A stretch of 36,674 nt of DNA from positions 949 through 37,622 of the forward strand of contig PFVX01000065.1 in the NCBI GenBank assembly GCA_002790835.1, in the 5' to 3' direction. A program made the position numbers and the translations under genes. The DNA is from a bacterium CG_4_9_14_3_um_filter_65_15 (lineage in GTDB: Bacteria; Krumholzibacteriota; Krumholzibacteriia; LZORAL124-64-63). Of this stretch, positions 17,335 through 29,843 are shown piece after piece. The notes under the pieces were generated by a model, which worked only from the letters and a program-made list of their open reading frames with translations, was not told the DNA's origin and searched no databases. Each line of letters opens with the position of its first letter. The stretch's first letter is position 1.

Positions 17335-18775
17335 CCAGCAGCACCGCTTTTCCCAGTTCGGTCAGGGAGGGGTCGCGTGCGCCCATGATGAGGACCAGAT
17401 CGCCGGGCCGGGCCTCGGCGGCGATCAAAGCCGGCAGGTCTTGGCGCCGGGGAACGAAATGGGCCCGGGCGCCCTGCGTGCGGATGTCGGAGGCCAGATC
17501 GGCCGCGGAGATGTCGCGCACCACGGTTCCGCCGGCGAAATAGATCTCCGGCAGCCAAAGAATATCGTCGGGACGCAGTCCGTCGGCGAGCGCCGCGGTC
17601 AGGGGGTCGCGGAGAAACCGCGTGGGGCCGAAGCCGTGGGGCTGGAACACGGCCAGCAGGCGCCCGCTGCCGACACCTTCCAGACGCCCACGGGCTGTGG
17701 CCAGGGCGGCGGCGAGCTTGTCGGGGTTGTGGGCGAAGTCGTCGATGACCTCAACTCCCTGCGCCGAGCCCAGGGACTGGAAGCGCCGCGTCACGCCCCG
17801 GAAGTTCGCCAGGGGGGAGACCATGTCCCCCAGGGGCACGCCGACGCCGGCGCAGGCCGCGATGGCTGCCACGGCGTTCAGAACGGTGTGCAGGCCGGGC
17901 TGGGGCACCGAGAACCGGACACCCTGGAGGGTGAAGGCCACACTGCCGGCGAGGTGGACCAGGTTCTCGGCCGCAAAATCCGGTCCCTCGGCCGGGGATT
18001 CCGATATCCCGAAGGTGATCGCGCCGTCCCGCAGGGAGCGCAGGTTGTCGGTGGCGGCCACGACGACCCGTCCGCGGGTGCGGGCGGCGAAGATGGTGAA
18101 CATCTCCAGGACTTCGGTCGGCGGCTTGTGGTCCATTCCCAGATTGAGGATCACCCCGACGTGGGGCTCGTAGCGGACCAGGCTGCCGTCGCTCTCGTCG
18201 GCCTCGATCACCAGCCAGGGGGCCATGCCGTCCGGGGCCGGGCCGGCCGGATGGGCGTTGCCCAGCATATCCTTTTCCTGCAGGGCCACCAGGGGGCCGC
18301 CGGTCAGCAATCCGGGCTGCAGGCCGCAGGCGTCCAGGATGCTCCAGACCATGGCCGTCACCGTGGATTTGCCGCTGGTGCCGCTGACGGCCACGGTCCG
18401 GTGTTCCCGCACGTACGCGGCCAGCAGTTCGGACCGGTGCCAGACCGGAATCCCGCAATCCAGGGCCGTCCGGTGGTCGGGCACGTCGCTCTCCACCGCG
18501 GTGCTGGCGACCACCCCGTCGCAGGAGCGGCCCGGACACGCGGAGGGGAATCCGCCGTCCTGAGGCACGATGCGCACCCCGGCCGCTTCCAGGCAACCCC
18601 GGATGGCGTCGCGCTCTGCGCAGTCGAAGGCCCGGTCGCTGCCCGTGGCCAGCCCGCCGCCGCGCTGGGCCGCCGCGGCATGGAACTGGGCCAGGGCGCT
18701 CATGCCGCTGCCGCCGACTCCCATGAAATGCAGCCAGGCGGATCCATCGGCCCGAATCGGTTCAGATGATGACAA
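17318..18775 (-). CDS. Mur ligase family protein (MurC/Mpl-like)
   Basis: About 485 residues with the three Mur ligase domains: a UDP-sugar-binding N-terminus (LHFMGVGGSGMSAL), the ATP-binding loop VSGTSGKSTVTAM, EADESDGS, the MurC-like RFQ segment and a C-terminal domain with DDFAHNPDK and FQPHGFGPTR. MurC adds L-Ala to UDP-MurNAc, and Mpl adds a recycled tripeptide. This protein is MurC-like overall, but GTSGKS replaces GTHGKT and DDFAHNP recalls Mpl's DDFAHHP, so it may be a recycling ligase. TTG 18775 with AAGGGG 6 bases upstream is the best start; GTG 18790 and 18802 are alternatives. It overlaps the end of the YkuD gene, suggesting translational coupling. Confidence 0.75.
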   Translation of the reverse strand: MSSSEPIRADGSAWLHFMGVGGSGMSALAQFHAAAAQRGGGLATGSDRAFDCAERDAIRGCLEAAGVRIVPQDGGFPSACPGRSCDGVVASTAVESDVPDHRTALDCGIPVWHRSELLAAYVREHRTVAVSGTSGKSTVTAMVWSILDACGLQPGLLTGGPLVALQEKDMLGNAHPAGPAPDGMAPWLVIEADESDGSLVRYEPHVGVILNLGMDHKPPTEVLEMFTIFAARTRGRVVVAATDNLRSLRDGAITFGISESPAEGPDFAAENLVHLAGSVAFTLQGVRFSVPQPGLHTVLNAVAAIAACAGVGVPLGDMVSPLANFRGVTRRFQSLGSAQGVEVIDDFAHNPDKLAAALATARGRLEGVGSGRLLAVFQPHGFGPTRFLRDPLTAALADGLRPDDILWLPEIYFAGGTVVRDISAADLASDIRTQGARAHFVPRRQDLPALIAAEARPGDLVLIMGARDPSLTELGKAVLLAIGSK

Positions 18776-19334
18776 CGGGATCCCCTTCACACACGAGGTC
18801 ACAGACGGCGACGATATCCCGGTTGCCCAGGCGGATGCACCCGTGGGAGACGGGCCTGCCCAGCTGGTCTTCCCGGTTGGTGCCGTGCAGGTAGATGTAC
18901 CGCTTCATGCTGTCGAGGCCGGGGCCCCGATTGACCCCCTCTTCGCAGCCGTCGAGGGTCAGGATGCGGGTCAGGATCAGATCCCGATCCGGTTCGCCGG
19001 GCAACTTGTCCGGTGAGAAGATCCGTCCCGTGGGCTCGCGGCTGACGAATTCGGTCCCCAGGGCGGCTTCCCGGCCGATCCGCCGCTCGATGCGATGGAC
19101 CCCGGGCGGGGTGCCCCCGGAATCCTCGCCGGCGTTGATCCCGGCGGCGGCGGTGGAAACGGGCCAGCGGCGCTGCGGATCACCATCGAGAACGAGGACC
19201 AGGCACTGCCGGGTGACGTCCACCAGGAGCCAGCGCTGGGGAATTTTCCCCAACACGCTCTGCAGGGCCGCGACGGCCTCGGCCAGAGGTAAGTCCCCGT
19301 GAGCCGGTCCGTTTTCCCTTTCGGAGCTGGCCAT
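18762..19334 (-). CDS. YkuD (L,D-transpeptidase fold) protein without signal peptide
   Basis: A 190-residue YkuD domain protein. The active-site motif is complete: H150-G-T-N followed by S163-H164-G165-C166-I-R, where Cys is the nucleophile. The family forms 3-3 crosslinks in the periplasm. This protein has no signal peptide or membrane segment (the N-terminus is charged, MASSERENGP), so it probably acts in the cytoplasm. A cytoplasmic YkuD enzyme, ElsL of Acinetobacter, is an L,D-carboxypeptidase that trims recycled muropeptides. The overlap with a Mur ligase fits that role. ATG 19334 has AAGGAA upstream. Divergent from the acyltransferase-kinase gene. Confidence 0.85.
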   Translation of the reverse strand: MASSERENGPAHGDLPLAEAVAALQSVLGKIPQRWLLVDVTRQCLVLVLDGDPQRRWPVSTAAAGINAGEDSGGTPPGVHRIERRIGREAALGTEFVSREPTGRIFSPDKLPGEPDRDLILTRILTLDGCEEGVNRGPGLDSMKRYIYLHGTNREDQLGRPVSHGCIRLGNRDIVAVCDLVCEGDPVVII

Positions 19335-19426
19335 GATGGTTCCTTGCCAAAGGGCGGTACGGAGCCCAATTTAATGTTAAAGAATTATCGATTGCCGGCC
19401 GCTCCCTGCGGCCAGGAGGATGGTCA
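19335..19426. promoter_or_regulatory. divergent promoter region with hairpin before the ribosome site
   Basis: The 92-base spacer has an AT-rich core (19370-19390) likely to hold promoters for both directions. On the plus strand GGCCGC-TCCCT-GCGGCC (19397-19413) forms a perfect 6-bp hairpin directly before the AGGAGGA ribosome site (19414-19420) of the fusion gene, where it could influence translation. Confidence 0.35.
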
Positions 19427-21643
19427 ATGTACGATATCGAGGCATCCCTGGACAACCAGATCCTCGCCCGCATGCAGAACCGTCCCACGGTGATCTTCAC
19501 CGAAGCTGTGGATCCGCGCATCATCGAAGCGGCCTGCTATCTGCCCCGCTTTGCCCGCCCGGTCTTTCTGGCGGACGAAAACCAGGTCAAGGACATCGTC
19601 TCCCGCGAGCTGCAGCACCTCGATCCGACCCGTGTGGAGTTCACCCTGGCCGATAGCGCCTTCTGCAGCATCGAGGAACGAACCGATCTGCTGGAGGAAT
19701 TCGCCCGCAGCTGCACCGAACTTCCCCACACCTTGAACCCCACCCCGGATATGGAAACCGCCCTGGAGAGGATGCGCGATCCGGCGCGATTCGGCGTCAT
19801 GGCGGTGCGCCAGGGCCACGCCGACATGGTCGTCGGCGGAGCGACCCATGAGCCCCGGGATTTCTTCCGGCCCATGCTGCGCCTGCTGAGCAAGCAGGAA
19901 GTGGCCTGCGAGGCCGGTGTGATCATCCTGCCGGACAGCCATCCGTCCGATATCTTCCCCCACAACATCCTGGTGGTGGGCGATGTGGGAGTGAACGCCA
20001 ACATGACCCCCGAGGCCCTGGCGCACTGCGCCGTGGGCACCTGCGCGGTGGCGCGGGACCTGTTTCCCGAGGACGTGCTGCCGGTGATCAACGGCGCCAT
20101 CGTTTCCTACTCCAACAAGGGGTCGGACGAGGGGCCGAGCCCCGAGCTGGTGCGCAAGGCCTCGGCCCTGGTGCCGGAAATCCTGGCCGAGCGCGTCAAC
20201 CGCGGGGAGCGTTACAGCACCATCCACATCGAGGGCGAGGTCAAGATCAGCGTGGCGTTGTCCCGCCGTTCCGCGCACCTGTATCGGCGCGGCCAGGAAA
20301 AGGCCTTCGTGGGGGGGACCAACGTCCTGATCGTGCCCAACCTGGACACGGGAAACCTGTTGTTTCACCTGTACGGCACCCGGTATCCCGAAGCCCGCAA
20401 GTTCAGCGCCATGTTCGGCCTGCGCTTCCAGGGCGTCGACCTGCCCATGGACAGCACGGCCCAAGACGCGGCTCTGGCGGTCAAGGCCAGCATTTTGCGG
20501 CTGCACCGGTTTGGACACTGGGTGCGCACACCCAAGGACACCTTCTACCGACGCTACCGGATCCTGGCGATCAACCCGGGTTCGACCAGCACCAAGATCG
20601 CCCTGTTCGAAGGTGACTTGCCGCGGTTCACGGCGGAGATCCAGCATTCGGCCGATCAGCTCGAGCCCTATGAGGGCCGTCGCATCGTGGAGCAGTACCC
20701 CCTGCGCAAGCAGGTGATCCTGGACGAACTGGCCAAACACGGACTGGCTCCCGAGGATCTGGACGCCGTGGCCGGCCGGGGCGGTCTTCTGCAGCCCATT
20801 CCCCACGGAACCTACCGGGTGGGTGAGGAAATGGTCGATGAGCTGCTCGGGGCCGGAGGAGCCGATCACGCCTCCAATCTGGGCGCCCTGATCGCGCGGG
20901 AGCTGGTGGCCCGTACGGATCACCCGGCCTACATCGTCGACCCAGTGGTGGTTGACGAGGTGCCGCCGCGGGCCAAGGTCACCGGAATGAAGGCCCTGCG
21001 CCGCAAGGTCATCAGCCACGCCCTGAATCAGATCTCCACCGCGCGGCGCTACGCCGAGGAGCACGAGACCTTCTATCGTTACCTGAACCTCATTGTGTGC
21101 CACATGGGCGGAGGCATCACCATCGGCGCCCACGCCGCGGGCCGTTACATCGACGTGAACAACGGTCTGGACGGAGAGGGGCCGTTCAGCCCGCAGCGCT
21201 CCGGCGGCGAACCGACCGGCGACCTCATCCGGCTCTGTTTCAGCGGGCGCTTCACCCTGGAAGAGCTGCTCAAGTTGAACAAGGGCCGGGGGGGATTGAT
21301 CGATCTGCTGGGCACGGCGGATTTTCGCGAGGTGGAGCAGCGGGTCCTGGCCGAGGATCCGCAGGCCTGCGAAGTCTACGAGGCCATGGTCTACCAGATC
21401 TGCAAGAACATCACCGCCCTGCTGCCGGCCTTCAACGGTGCGGCCGTGGACCAGGTGCTGCTGACCGGGGGGCTGGCGCGCAGCGAGATGCTGGTGCGGG
21501 ACATCACCGCGGGGGTTCAGGGTCTGGGATGCGGGGTGACGGCCTATCCCGGCGAAAACGAGATGTACGCCCTGATGAAGGGCGTCCTGCGCGTGCTCAC
21601 GGGCAGGGAACCGGCGAAGGACTACAACCCGGCGGGGGAGTGA
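19427..21643 (+). CDS. phosphate acyltransferase-butyrate kinase fusion
   Basis: A 738-residue two-enzyme fusion. Residues 1-345 are a phosphate acetyl/butyryltransferase domain (FGVMAVRQGHADMVVGG, GDVGVNANMTPEAL, VLIVPNLDTGNLLFHLYG), closest in feel to the PTA-like domain of bacterial malic enzymes. Residues 377-730 are a butyrate kinase of the ASKHA fold: INPGSTSTKIALF, AGRGGLLQPIPHGTYRV, HASNLGALIARELVA, HMGGGITIGAH and DGEGPFSPQRSGG. Together they would convert acyl-CoA plus phosphate to acyl-phosphate and then to acid plus ATP. All kinase signatures look intact. AGGAGG precedes the ATG. The next gene, a separate phosphate butyryltransferase, starts 2 bases after the stop, so the transferase activity is present twice in one operon. 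Confidence 0.88.
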   Translation: MYDIEASLDNQILARMQNRPTVIFTEAVDPRIIEAACYLPRFARPVFLADENQVKDIVSRELQHLDPTRVEFTLADSAFCSIEERTDLLEEFARSCTELPHTLNPTPDMETALERMRDPARFGVMAVRQGHADMVVGGATHEPRDFFRPMLRLLSKQEVACEAGVIILPDSHPSDIFPHNILVVGDVGVNANMTPEALAHCAVGTCAVARDLFPEDVLPVINGAIVSYSNKGSDEGPSPELVRKASALVPEILAERVNRGERYSTIHIEGEVKISVALSRRSAHLYRRGQEKAFVGGTNVLIVPNLDTGNLLFHLYGTRYPEARKFSAMFGLRFQGVDLPMDSTAQDAALAVKASILRLHRFGHWVRTPKDTFYRRYRILAINPGSTSTKIALFEGDLPRFTAEIQHSADQLEPYEGRRIVEQYPLRKQVILDELAKHGLAPEDLDAVAGRGGLLQPIPHGTYRVGEEMVDELLGAGGADHASNLGALIARELVARTDHPAYIVDPVVVDEVPPRAKVTGMKALRRKVISHALNQISTARRYAEEHETFYRYLNLIVCHMGGGITIGAHAAGRYIDVNNGLDGEGPFSPQRSGGEPTGDLIRLCFSGRFTLEELLKLNKGRGGLIDLLGTADFREVEQRVLAEDPQACEVYEAMVYQICKNITALLPAFNGAAVDQVLLTGGLARSEMLVRDITAGVQGLGCGVTAYPGENEMYALMKGVLRVLTGREPAKDYNPAGE

Positions 21644-21645
21644 GC

Positions 21646-22578
21646 ATGGATCCCATCACGAATCTGGAACAACTGGTGGAGCAGCTGCGCACGGCTCCTT
21701 CGCGCCGCGTGGTCATAGCGGCCGGGCAGGATCCCCACTCCCTGGAAGCCGCCGCCCGCGCGGTGGGCGAGGGAATCGCCCGGATCACCCTGGTGGGCGA
21801 CCGACTGCGCATCGGGAAATTGTGCAGCGAGATGTCCCTGGATCCGGATTCGTTCACCATCGTCGACGAACCCGATCCCTTGCGGGCGGGCGCCCTGGCG
21901 GTGGCGCAGGTGCGCGACGGCCAGGCCGACGTCCTGATGAAGGGTCTGATCGGCACCGCCGACTACATGCGACTGATCCTCGACAAGGATCAGGGCCTGC
22001 TGCCGATCAGCCGCGTGCTGTCCCATGTGACGGTGGCCGAGTTTCCCGTCGGGAAGCTCGAACCCCGGCGGCTGCTGTTCCTCGCCGATGTTGCCATCAT
22101 TCCCCATCCGGATCGCGAATCCATGATCCAGATCACGGGTTATTGCACCGCCGCCGCCCGCAGCTTCGGCATCGAACGGCCGCGGGTCGCCCTGCTGACC
22201 GCCAGCGAAAAGGTCTCCGGGCGCATGCCCGCCACGGTGCAGGCCGACGAGATCGCGCGGATGTGTGCAGCGGATGAGCTGGCCGATCGCATCGGGCCGG
22301 CGGATGTGGCCGGTCCCATTTCGCTGGACCTGGCTCTTTCGGCCGAAGCCTGCGCCATCAAGGGCTATGGGGGACCGGTCGGGGGGCGCGCCGACGTGCT
22401 GGTGTTTCCCAACATCGAGGCGGGGAACGTCTTCTACAAGACGGCCACGCGGCTGGCCGGAGCTCGGGTTGCGGCGGTGGTGGTCGGGGCGGCGGCGCCC
22501 TGCATCCTCACGAGCCGCGCCGACAGCGAGGAATCCAAGTTCCTGTCCATCGCCATGGGTTGCCGCCTGGCCGAATAA
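21646..22578 (+). CDS. ptb: phosphate butyryltransferase
   Basis: A 310-residue phosphate acyltransferase of the Ptb subfamily: VVIAAGQDPHSLEAA, ADVLMKGLIGTADYM, VAEFPVGKLEPRRLLFLADVAIIPHPD, PRVALLTASEKVSG and ADVLVFPNIEAGNVFYKTATRLAGA. It exchanges CoA for phosphate on butyryl-CoA or branched-chain acyl-CoA, feeding the kinase domain encoded just upstream. ATG 21646 follows GGGGGAG and lies 2 bases after the previous stop, showing tight coupling. Rubrerythrin follows after 74 bases on the same strand. Substrate choice between butyryl-, isobutyryl- and isovaleryl-CoA cannot be read from the sequence. Confidence 0.93.
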   Translation: MDPITNLEQLVEQLRTAPSRRVVIAAGQDPHSLEAAARAVGEGIARITLVGDRLRIGKLCSEMSLDPDSFTIVDEPDPLRAGALAVAQVRDGQADVLMKGLIGTADYMRLILDKDQGLLPISRVLSHVTVAEFPVGKLEPRRLLFLADVAIIPHPDRESMIQITGYCTAAARSFGIERPRVALLTASEKVSGRMPATVQADEIARMCAADELADRIGPADVAGPISLDLALSAEACAIKGYGGPVGGRADVLVFPNIEAGNVFYKTATRLAGARVAAVVVGAAAPCILTSRADSEESKFLSIAMGCRLAE

Positions 22579-22652
22579 GGGGCTTGAATGTCGGAAAAAA
22601 GGCGGGTAGTCTGCCATCCGGTCCCAATGTATTTCCGACGAGGGAGAAAACC

Positions 22653-23150
22653 ATGTCCCAGACCAATGACAACCTGAAGGATGCCTTCGCCGGCGAGAGC
22701 CAGGCTTTCCAGAAGTACACGTCCTTCGCCGAAAAAGCCGAGAAGGAAGGGCTGCCCAACATCGCCCGCCTGTTCCGGACCACGGCCCAGGCCGAACGGA
22801 TCCACGCGGCCGGGCACTTCGGTGCGCTGGACGGCGTTGGCGATACCGCGGCCAACCTGAAGGACGCCATCGCCGGAGAGACCTACGAGTACACCGAAAT
22901 GTACCCGCCCATGCTGGCGGCGGCCGAAGCCGAAGGGCACAAGGCCAAGCGGATGTTCAAGTTCGCGGTGGGGGCGGAGGAGATCCACGCCCAGCTGTAC
23001 CAGCGGGCGCTGGAAGCGGCGCAAAAGGGCGAGGACCTGCAGGAGGAAAAATTCTTCCTGTGTCCGGTGTGCGGCCACATCGAATTCGGCGCGGCGCCGG
23101 AAAATTGTCCCATCTGCGGCGCCCCCGCCAGCCGGTACATCCAGGTCTAG
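22653..23150 (+). CDS. rubrerythrin
   Basis: This 165-residue protein has a four-helix di-iron domain (ligands E15, E48, H51, E79 or E76, E109/E110, H112 in the motifs AGES, AERIH, AGETYEY and AEEIH) and a C-terminal rubredoxin domain with C137-x2-C140 and C152-x2-C155. It reduces hydrogen peroxide with electrons from rubredoxin or NADH systems and is typical of anaerobes and microaerophiles. AGGGAGA precedes the ATG. It could be in the ptb operon, but the 74-base gap may hold its own promoter. No PerR-like site is visible in that gap. Confidence 0.95.
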   Translation: MSQTNDNLKDAFAGESQAFQKYTSFAEKAEKEGLPNIARLFRTTAQAERIHAAGHFGALDGVGDTAANLKDAIAGETYEYTEMYPPMLAAAEAEGHKAKRMFKFAVGAEEIHAQLYQRALEAAQKGEDLQEEKFFLCPVCGHIEFGAAPENCPICGAPASRYIQV

Positions 23151-23156
23151 GCCGGA

Positions 23157-27152
<3,996 letters not shown>

Positions 27153-27300
27153 GATGACTCCCATATTGCACAGTTGATTCCACCATCCCGGAGGCGCAAA
27201 CAGACCGGGACAGACCTTCCGGGAGTCTATCGGCTAAAGGCCGCTGAGCTTTAGATTTGAAAAAATGCCATCAAATAAAGAGGTGGATCAGTATCGATAT

Positions 27301-29313
27301 CTAGATATCCAGACTCAGCCCACCCATGACGAGGCGTCCCGGTTCCGGGAGTCCGGTTTGCGCAAGGATGCCGGCATCGAACAGATTTTCGATGCGCAGG
27401 TGGGCCTCCACCGAGCGTCCTTCCCGCTGCCAGCGCCACCCCAGACGCAGGTTCCAGGCGGCGGCCGCGGTCAGGTGTTTGAGGTCGTCGGTGGCCGCGG
27501 ACTCACCGGAGGCGTCGGCGCTCCAGCGGGAGCCGGTCAACCGGGCCTCCACCAGGGCGTTGAACCCCGCGGGGGGATTCCAGCGCACCGAGGCGAGGGA
27601 AAGGTGGTCGGGGCGGTCTTCGGCGCGACCGCTGAATGATCCGTCCTCGGCCCGCACCCGCGCCCGCATCATGGTGTGCTGCAGGGCCAGGATGAGCCCC
27701 GGTCGGGGCCGGAGCGATCCCGTGATTTCCCAGCCGGGCACCCGAATATCGGTTCGGTTGACGCGCATGAACCGGCCGCTGCCGTCGGTCAGTTTTTCCT
27801 TCTCGATGCCGCCCTCGGTGTCCTGCAGAAATACCGCCGAGGCCAGGTCCCAGGTCCGGCCGCGCTTGGTGATCCCGGTCTCCAGAAGGTCCTGGCGTTC
27901 GGGATGGAGGTCGGGGTTGGGCAAAAACTTGCCCAGCGCCCCGGAAAAGAGCTCCCGCAGGGAGGGGAACCGGCTGCGCCGCGAGGCGGTGGCATAAACA
28001 CCCGTGTCGGGGGTCAACTGCTTTTCCAGCCTCAGGTTGACCGCTTCGGCGCTCTCGGGGTCGCGGTCGGGCTTGTCGCCGGTTCGCGGGGTGGCGGCGC
28101 GATCCCAGCCCGCTCCGGTGCGGGCGGTCCAGCCCGGCGCGAACTGCCATTGCGAAGAGAAGACCACGGCGGACAGCAGCTGGGTGTAGGTGAGCCAATC
28201 CTCTCCCACGACCAGGGTCTCCCGGTGACGGGTGGCGCGGAGGTTGCCCTGCAGGGTCAGACGCAGGCGGTCGCCGGCCCAGTGGGTCACCCCCAGCATG
28301 GCGTGCCGGGTCCAGTCTTTGTCGTGCTCGAAGTCTTCGCCGTCTGCCGGAGGTCTGTCCCAGCCATCGGGTCCGCGGGGGTCGGTTTTCTGCTGGAAAT
28401 CGTCGACCGCCAGCATGGCGCTCAGATCCCAATCGCCGTCGGCGGACAAGGGCAACTGCAGGGACATCCCCCCGAGGGTTCGTTCGCGCAAGGGGTAGCG
28501 CCAGAAACGAGCGTCGTTACCCAGGTGCAACTCCGGCGGCACGCCCTTGACCTCGTGCCAGCGTGTCAGCAGCAGGTTCAGGCGACCGGTTCCGGCCAGG
28601 GGGCGCCCCGCCCGGGCCAGGAAGGCGTACTGGTCCCGATCGCTGTTGAATCGTTCGGATCCGCTGCCGGGCAGGGTCCAATAGTCGCGGTTGTTCCAGC
28701 TCACCCCACCCTGGACGCGCCACGAACCGAGGTCGTCCCCGCCGGATGAATTCAACCGGGTCAACCCGTTTTGGCCCAGGACGGCCAGGGTGTGGGCGGT
28801 GCGCCCGATCCCGGATTCGGCCGGCAAAATCCGGACGCTCCCTGCCAGGGCACCGGGACCCTCCAGCAGACTGGCCAGGCCCCGGCGGACTTCGAGCCGC
28901 ATGCCGCCGGTCACCGGCACCGTGCCCAGGTCGACCCGCTCATCCCAGGGCAGGTTGAGGGGGATCCCGTCCAGGAAGGTCTGGACGTTGCGCTCGGGGG
29001 CGCCCCGGATCATCAGGACTTCCTCGCCGCGGGAATTCACCGAGACCCGGGTGGAGGGGAACAGGGCGCCCAGATCGGCCACCGTTCCGGCGTCCTCCAT
29101 GGTTAGCCGCCCGCTGTCCAGAAGGGTCCGTCCGGCCGGAGGGGGCGCGGCGCTTTCGCTGCTGACCACCAGGTCAGGCAGGACGACATGCAGGGTGGAT
29201 GAATCGGTCTCGGCATGGGGCAGGGCAGAAGAAGCGGCGAAGACCGGGAAAACGGTCCCCGGCAGGAGAACCCAGGCCAGGGTCAGCAGGGCATGCCGGT
29301 CACGCGGGTTCAT
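27301..29313 (-). CDS. TonB-dependent outer membrane receptor
   Basis: A 670-residue receptor with a signal peptide (TLAWVLLPGTVFPVFA), a TonB-box-like LPDLVVSS, a plug domain (residues 60-170: SRGEEVLMIRGAPERNVQTFLDGIPLN, LEVRRGLASLLEGPGALAGSV) and a 22-strand-type barrel ending in alternating residues, last LSLDI. Such receptors import siderophores, cobalamin or sugars. I see no substrate clue, and the C-terminal residue is not the usual Phe. ATG 29313 has a GGGAGGGG site and overlaps the end of the acyltransferase gene by 14 bases, so the two are coupled. The giant hybrid kinase is downstream on the same strand after a 148-base gap. Confidence 0.88.
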   Translation of the reverse strand: MNPRDRHALLTLAWVLLPGTVFPVFAASSALPHAETDSSTLHVVLPDLVVSSESAAPPPAGRTLLDSGRLTMEDAGTVADLGALFPSTRVSVNSRGEEVLMIRGAPERNVQTFLDGIPLNLPWDERVDLGTVPVTGGMRLEVRRGLASLLEGPGALAGSVRILPAESGIGRTAHTLAVLGQNGLTRLNSSGGDDLGSWRVQGGVSWNNRDYWTLPGSGSERFNSDRDQYAFLARAGRPLAGTGRLNLLLTRWHEVKGVPPELHLGNDARFWRYPLRERTLGGMSLQLPLSADGDWDLSAMLAVDDFQQKTDPRGPDGWDRPPADGEDFEHDKDWTRHAMLGVTHWAGDRLRLTLQGNLRATRHRETLVVGEDWLTYTQLLSAVVFSSQWQFAPGWTARTGAGWDRAATPRTGDKPDRDPESAEAVNLRLEKQLTPDTGVYATASRRSRFPSLRELFSGALGKFLPNPDLHPERQDLLETGITKRGRTWDLASAVFLQDTEGGIEKEKLTDGSGRFMRVNRTDIRVPGWEITGSLRPRPGLILALQHTMMRARVRAEDGSFSGRAEDRPDHLSLASVRWNPPAGFNALVEARLTGSRWSADASGESAATDDLKHLTAAAAWNLRLGWRWQREGRSVEAHLRIENLFDAGILAQTGLPEPGRLVMGGLSLDI

Positions 29314-29770
29314 ACCCCTCCCGGTAGCGCATGATGCGGGCGGGGCAGCCCGCGACCACGGCTCCGTCGGGCACATCCTTGGTGACCACCGCGCCGGCGC
29401 CGACCACCGCGTTCCGGCCGACACGCACCGGCAAGATGGTGGCGTTGCTGCCGAGGCTGGCACCGTCCTCGATGGTCGTCGGCAACCACTTGTCACGATC
29501 GGCCTGGGGGGGCATGGTATCGTTGATGAACATGACGCCGTGGCCCACGAAGACATCGCTGCCGATGGTCACCATTTCGCAGATGAAGGTGTGGCTCTGG
29601 ATCCGGGTGCGGTCACCGATTTTCACGCCGGCCTGGATCTCGCAGAAGGTGCCGACCATGCTGTCGCACCCGATTTCACACTCGTAGAGGTTGACGAAAT
29701 TCCAGATTTTCGTGCCGGACCCGATCTTGCAGTCGCGGATCAGTTGCTTGTCGTGGGCGGGATAATCCAT
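29300..29770 (-). CDS. hexapeptide-repeat acyltransferase (WbpD/WlbB-like)
   Basis: A 156-residue left-handed beta-helix protein with repeats such as IGSGTKIWNFVNLYECEIG, IGDRTRIQSHTFIC and VTIGSDVFVGHGVMFIND. It ends VVTKDVPDGAVVAGCPARIMR, characteristic of acetyltransferases that modify UDP-amino sugars for surface polysaccharide. IWNFVN and the HGVMFINDTMPP loop point to the WbpD/WlbB group. AGGAA lies 5 bases before ATG 29770. The coupling to a TonB receptor is unusual, since no other sugar genes are nearby. The gene is divergent from the DUF3228 gene. Confidence 0.87.
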   Translation of the reverse strand: MDYPAHDKQLIRDCKIGSGTKIWNFVNLYECEIGCDSMVGTFCEIQAGVKIGDRTRIQSHTFICEMVTIGSDVFVGHGVMFINDTMPPQADRDKWLPTTIEDGASLGSNATILPVRVGRNAVVGAGAVVTKDVPDGAVVAGCPARIMRYREGYEPA

Positions 29771-29843
29771 CATGCTTCCTGCCTCGCTGAGGGGCGATAA
29801 AGGGCGATCGGCAGGCAACATAGTACACGGAAAGGACGCTGTC

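Noticed and set aside
27235-27262. Hairpin CTAAAG/CTTTAG as terminator of the TonB receptor gene
   Set aside because: On the minus strand the T-run lies before the hairpin, not after it, and the stem is short.
27297-27310. Perfect 14-base palindrome GATATCTAGATATC at the TonB receptor stop
   Set aside because: It is short, AT-rich and has no repeat copies or T-tract, so chance is a sufficient explanation.
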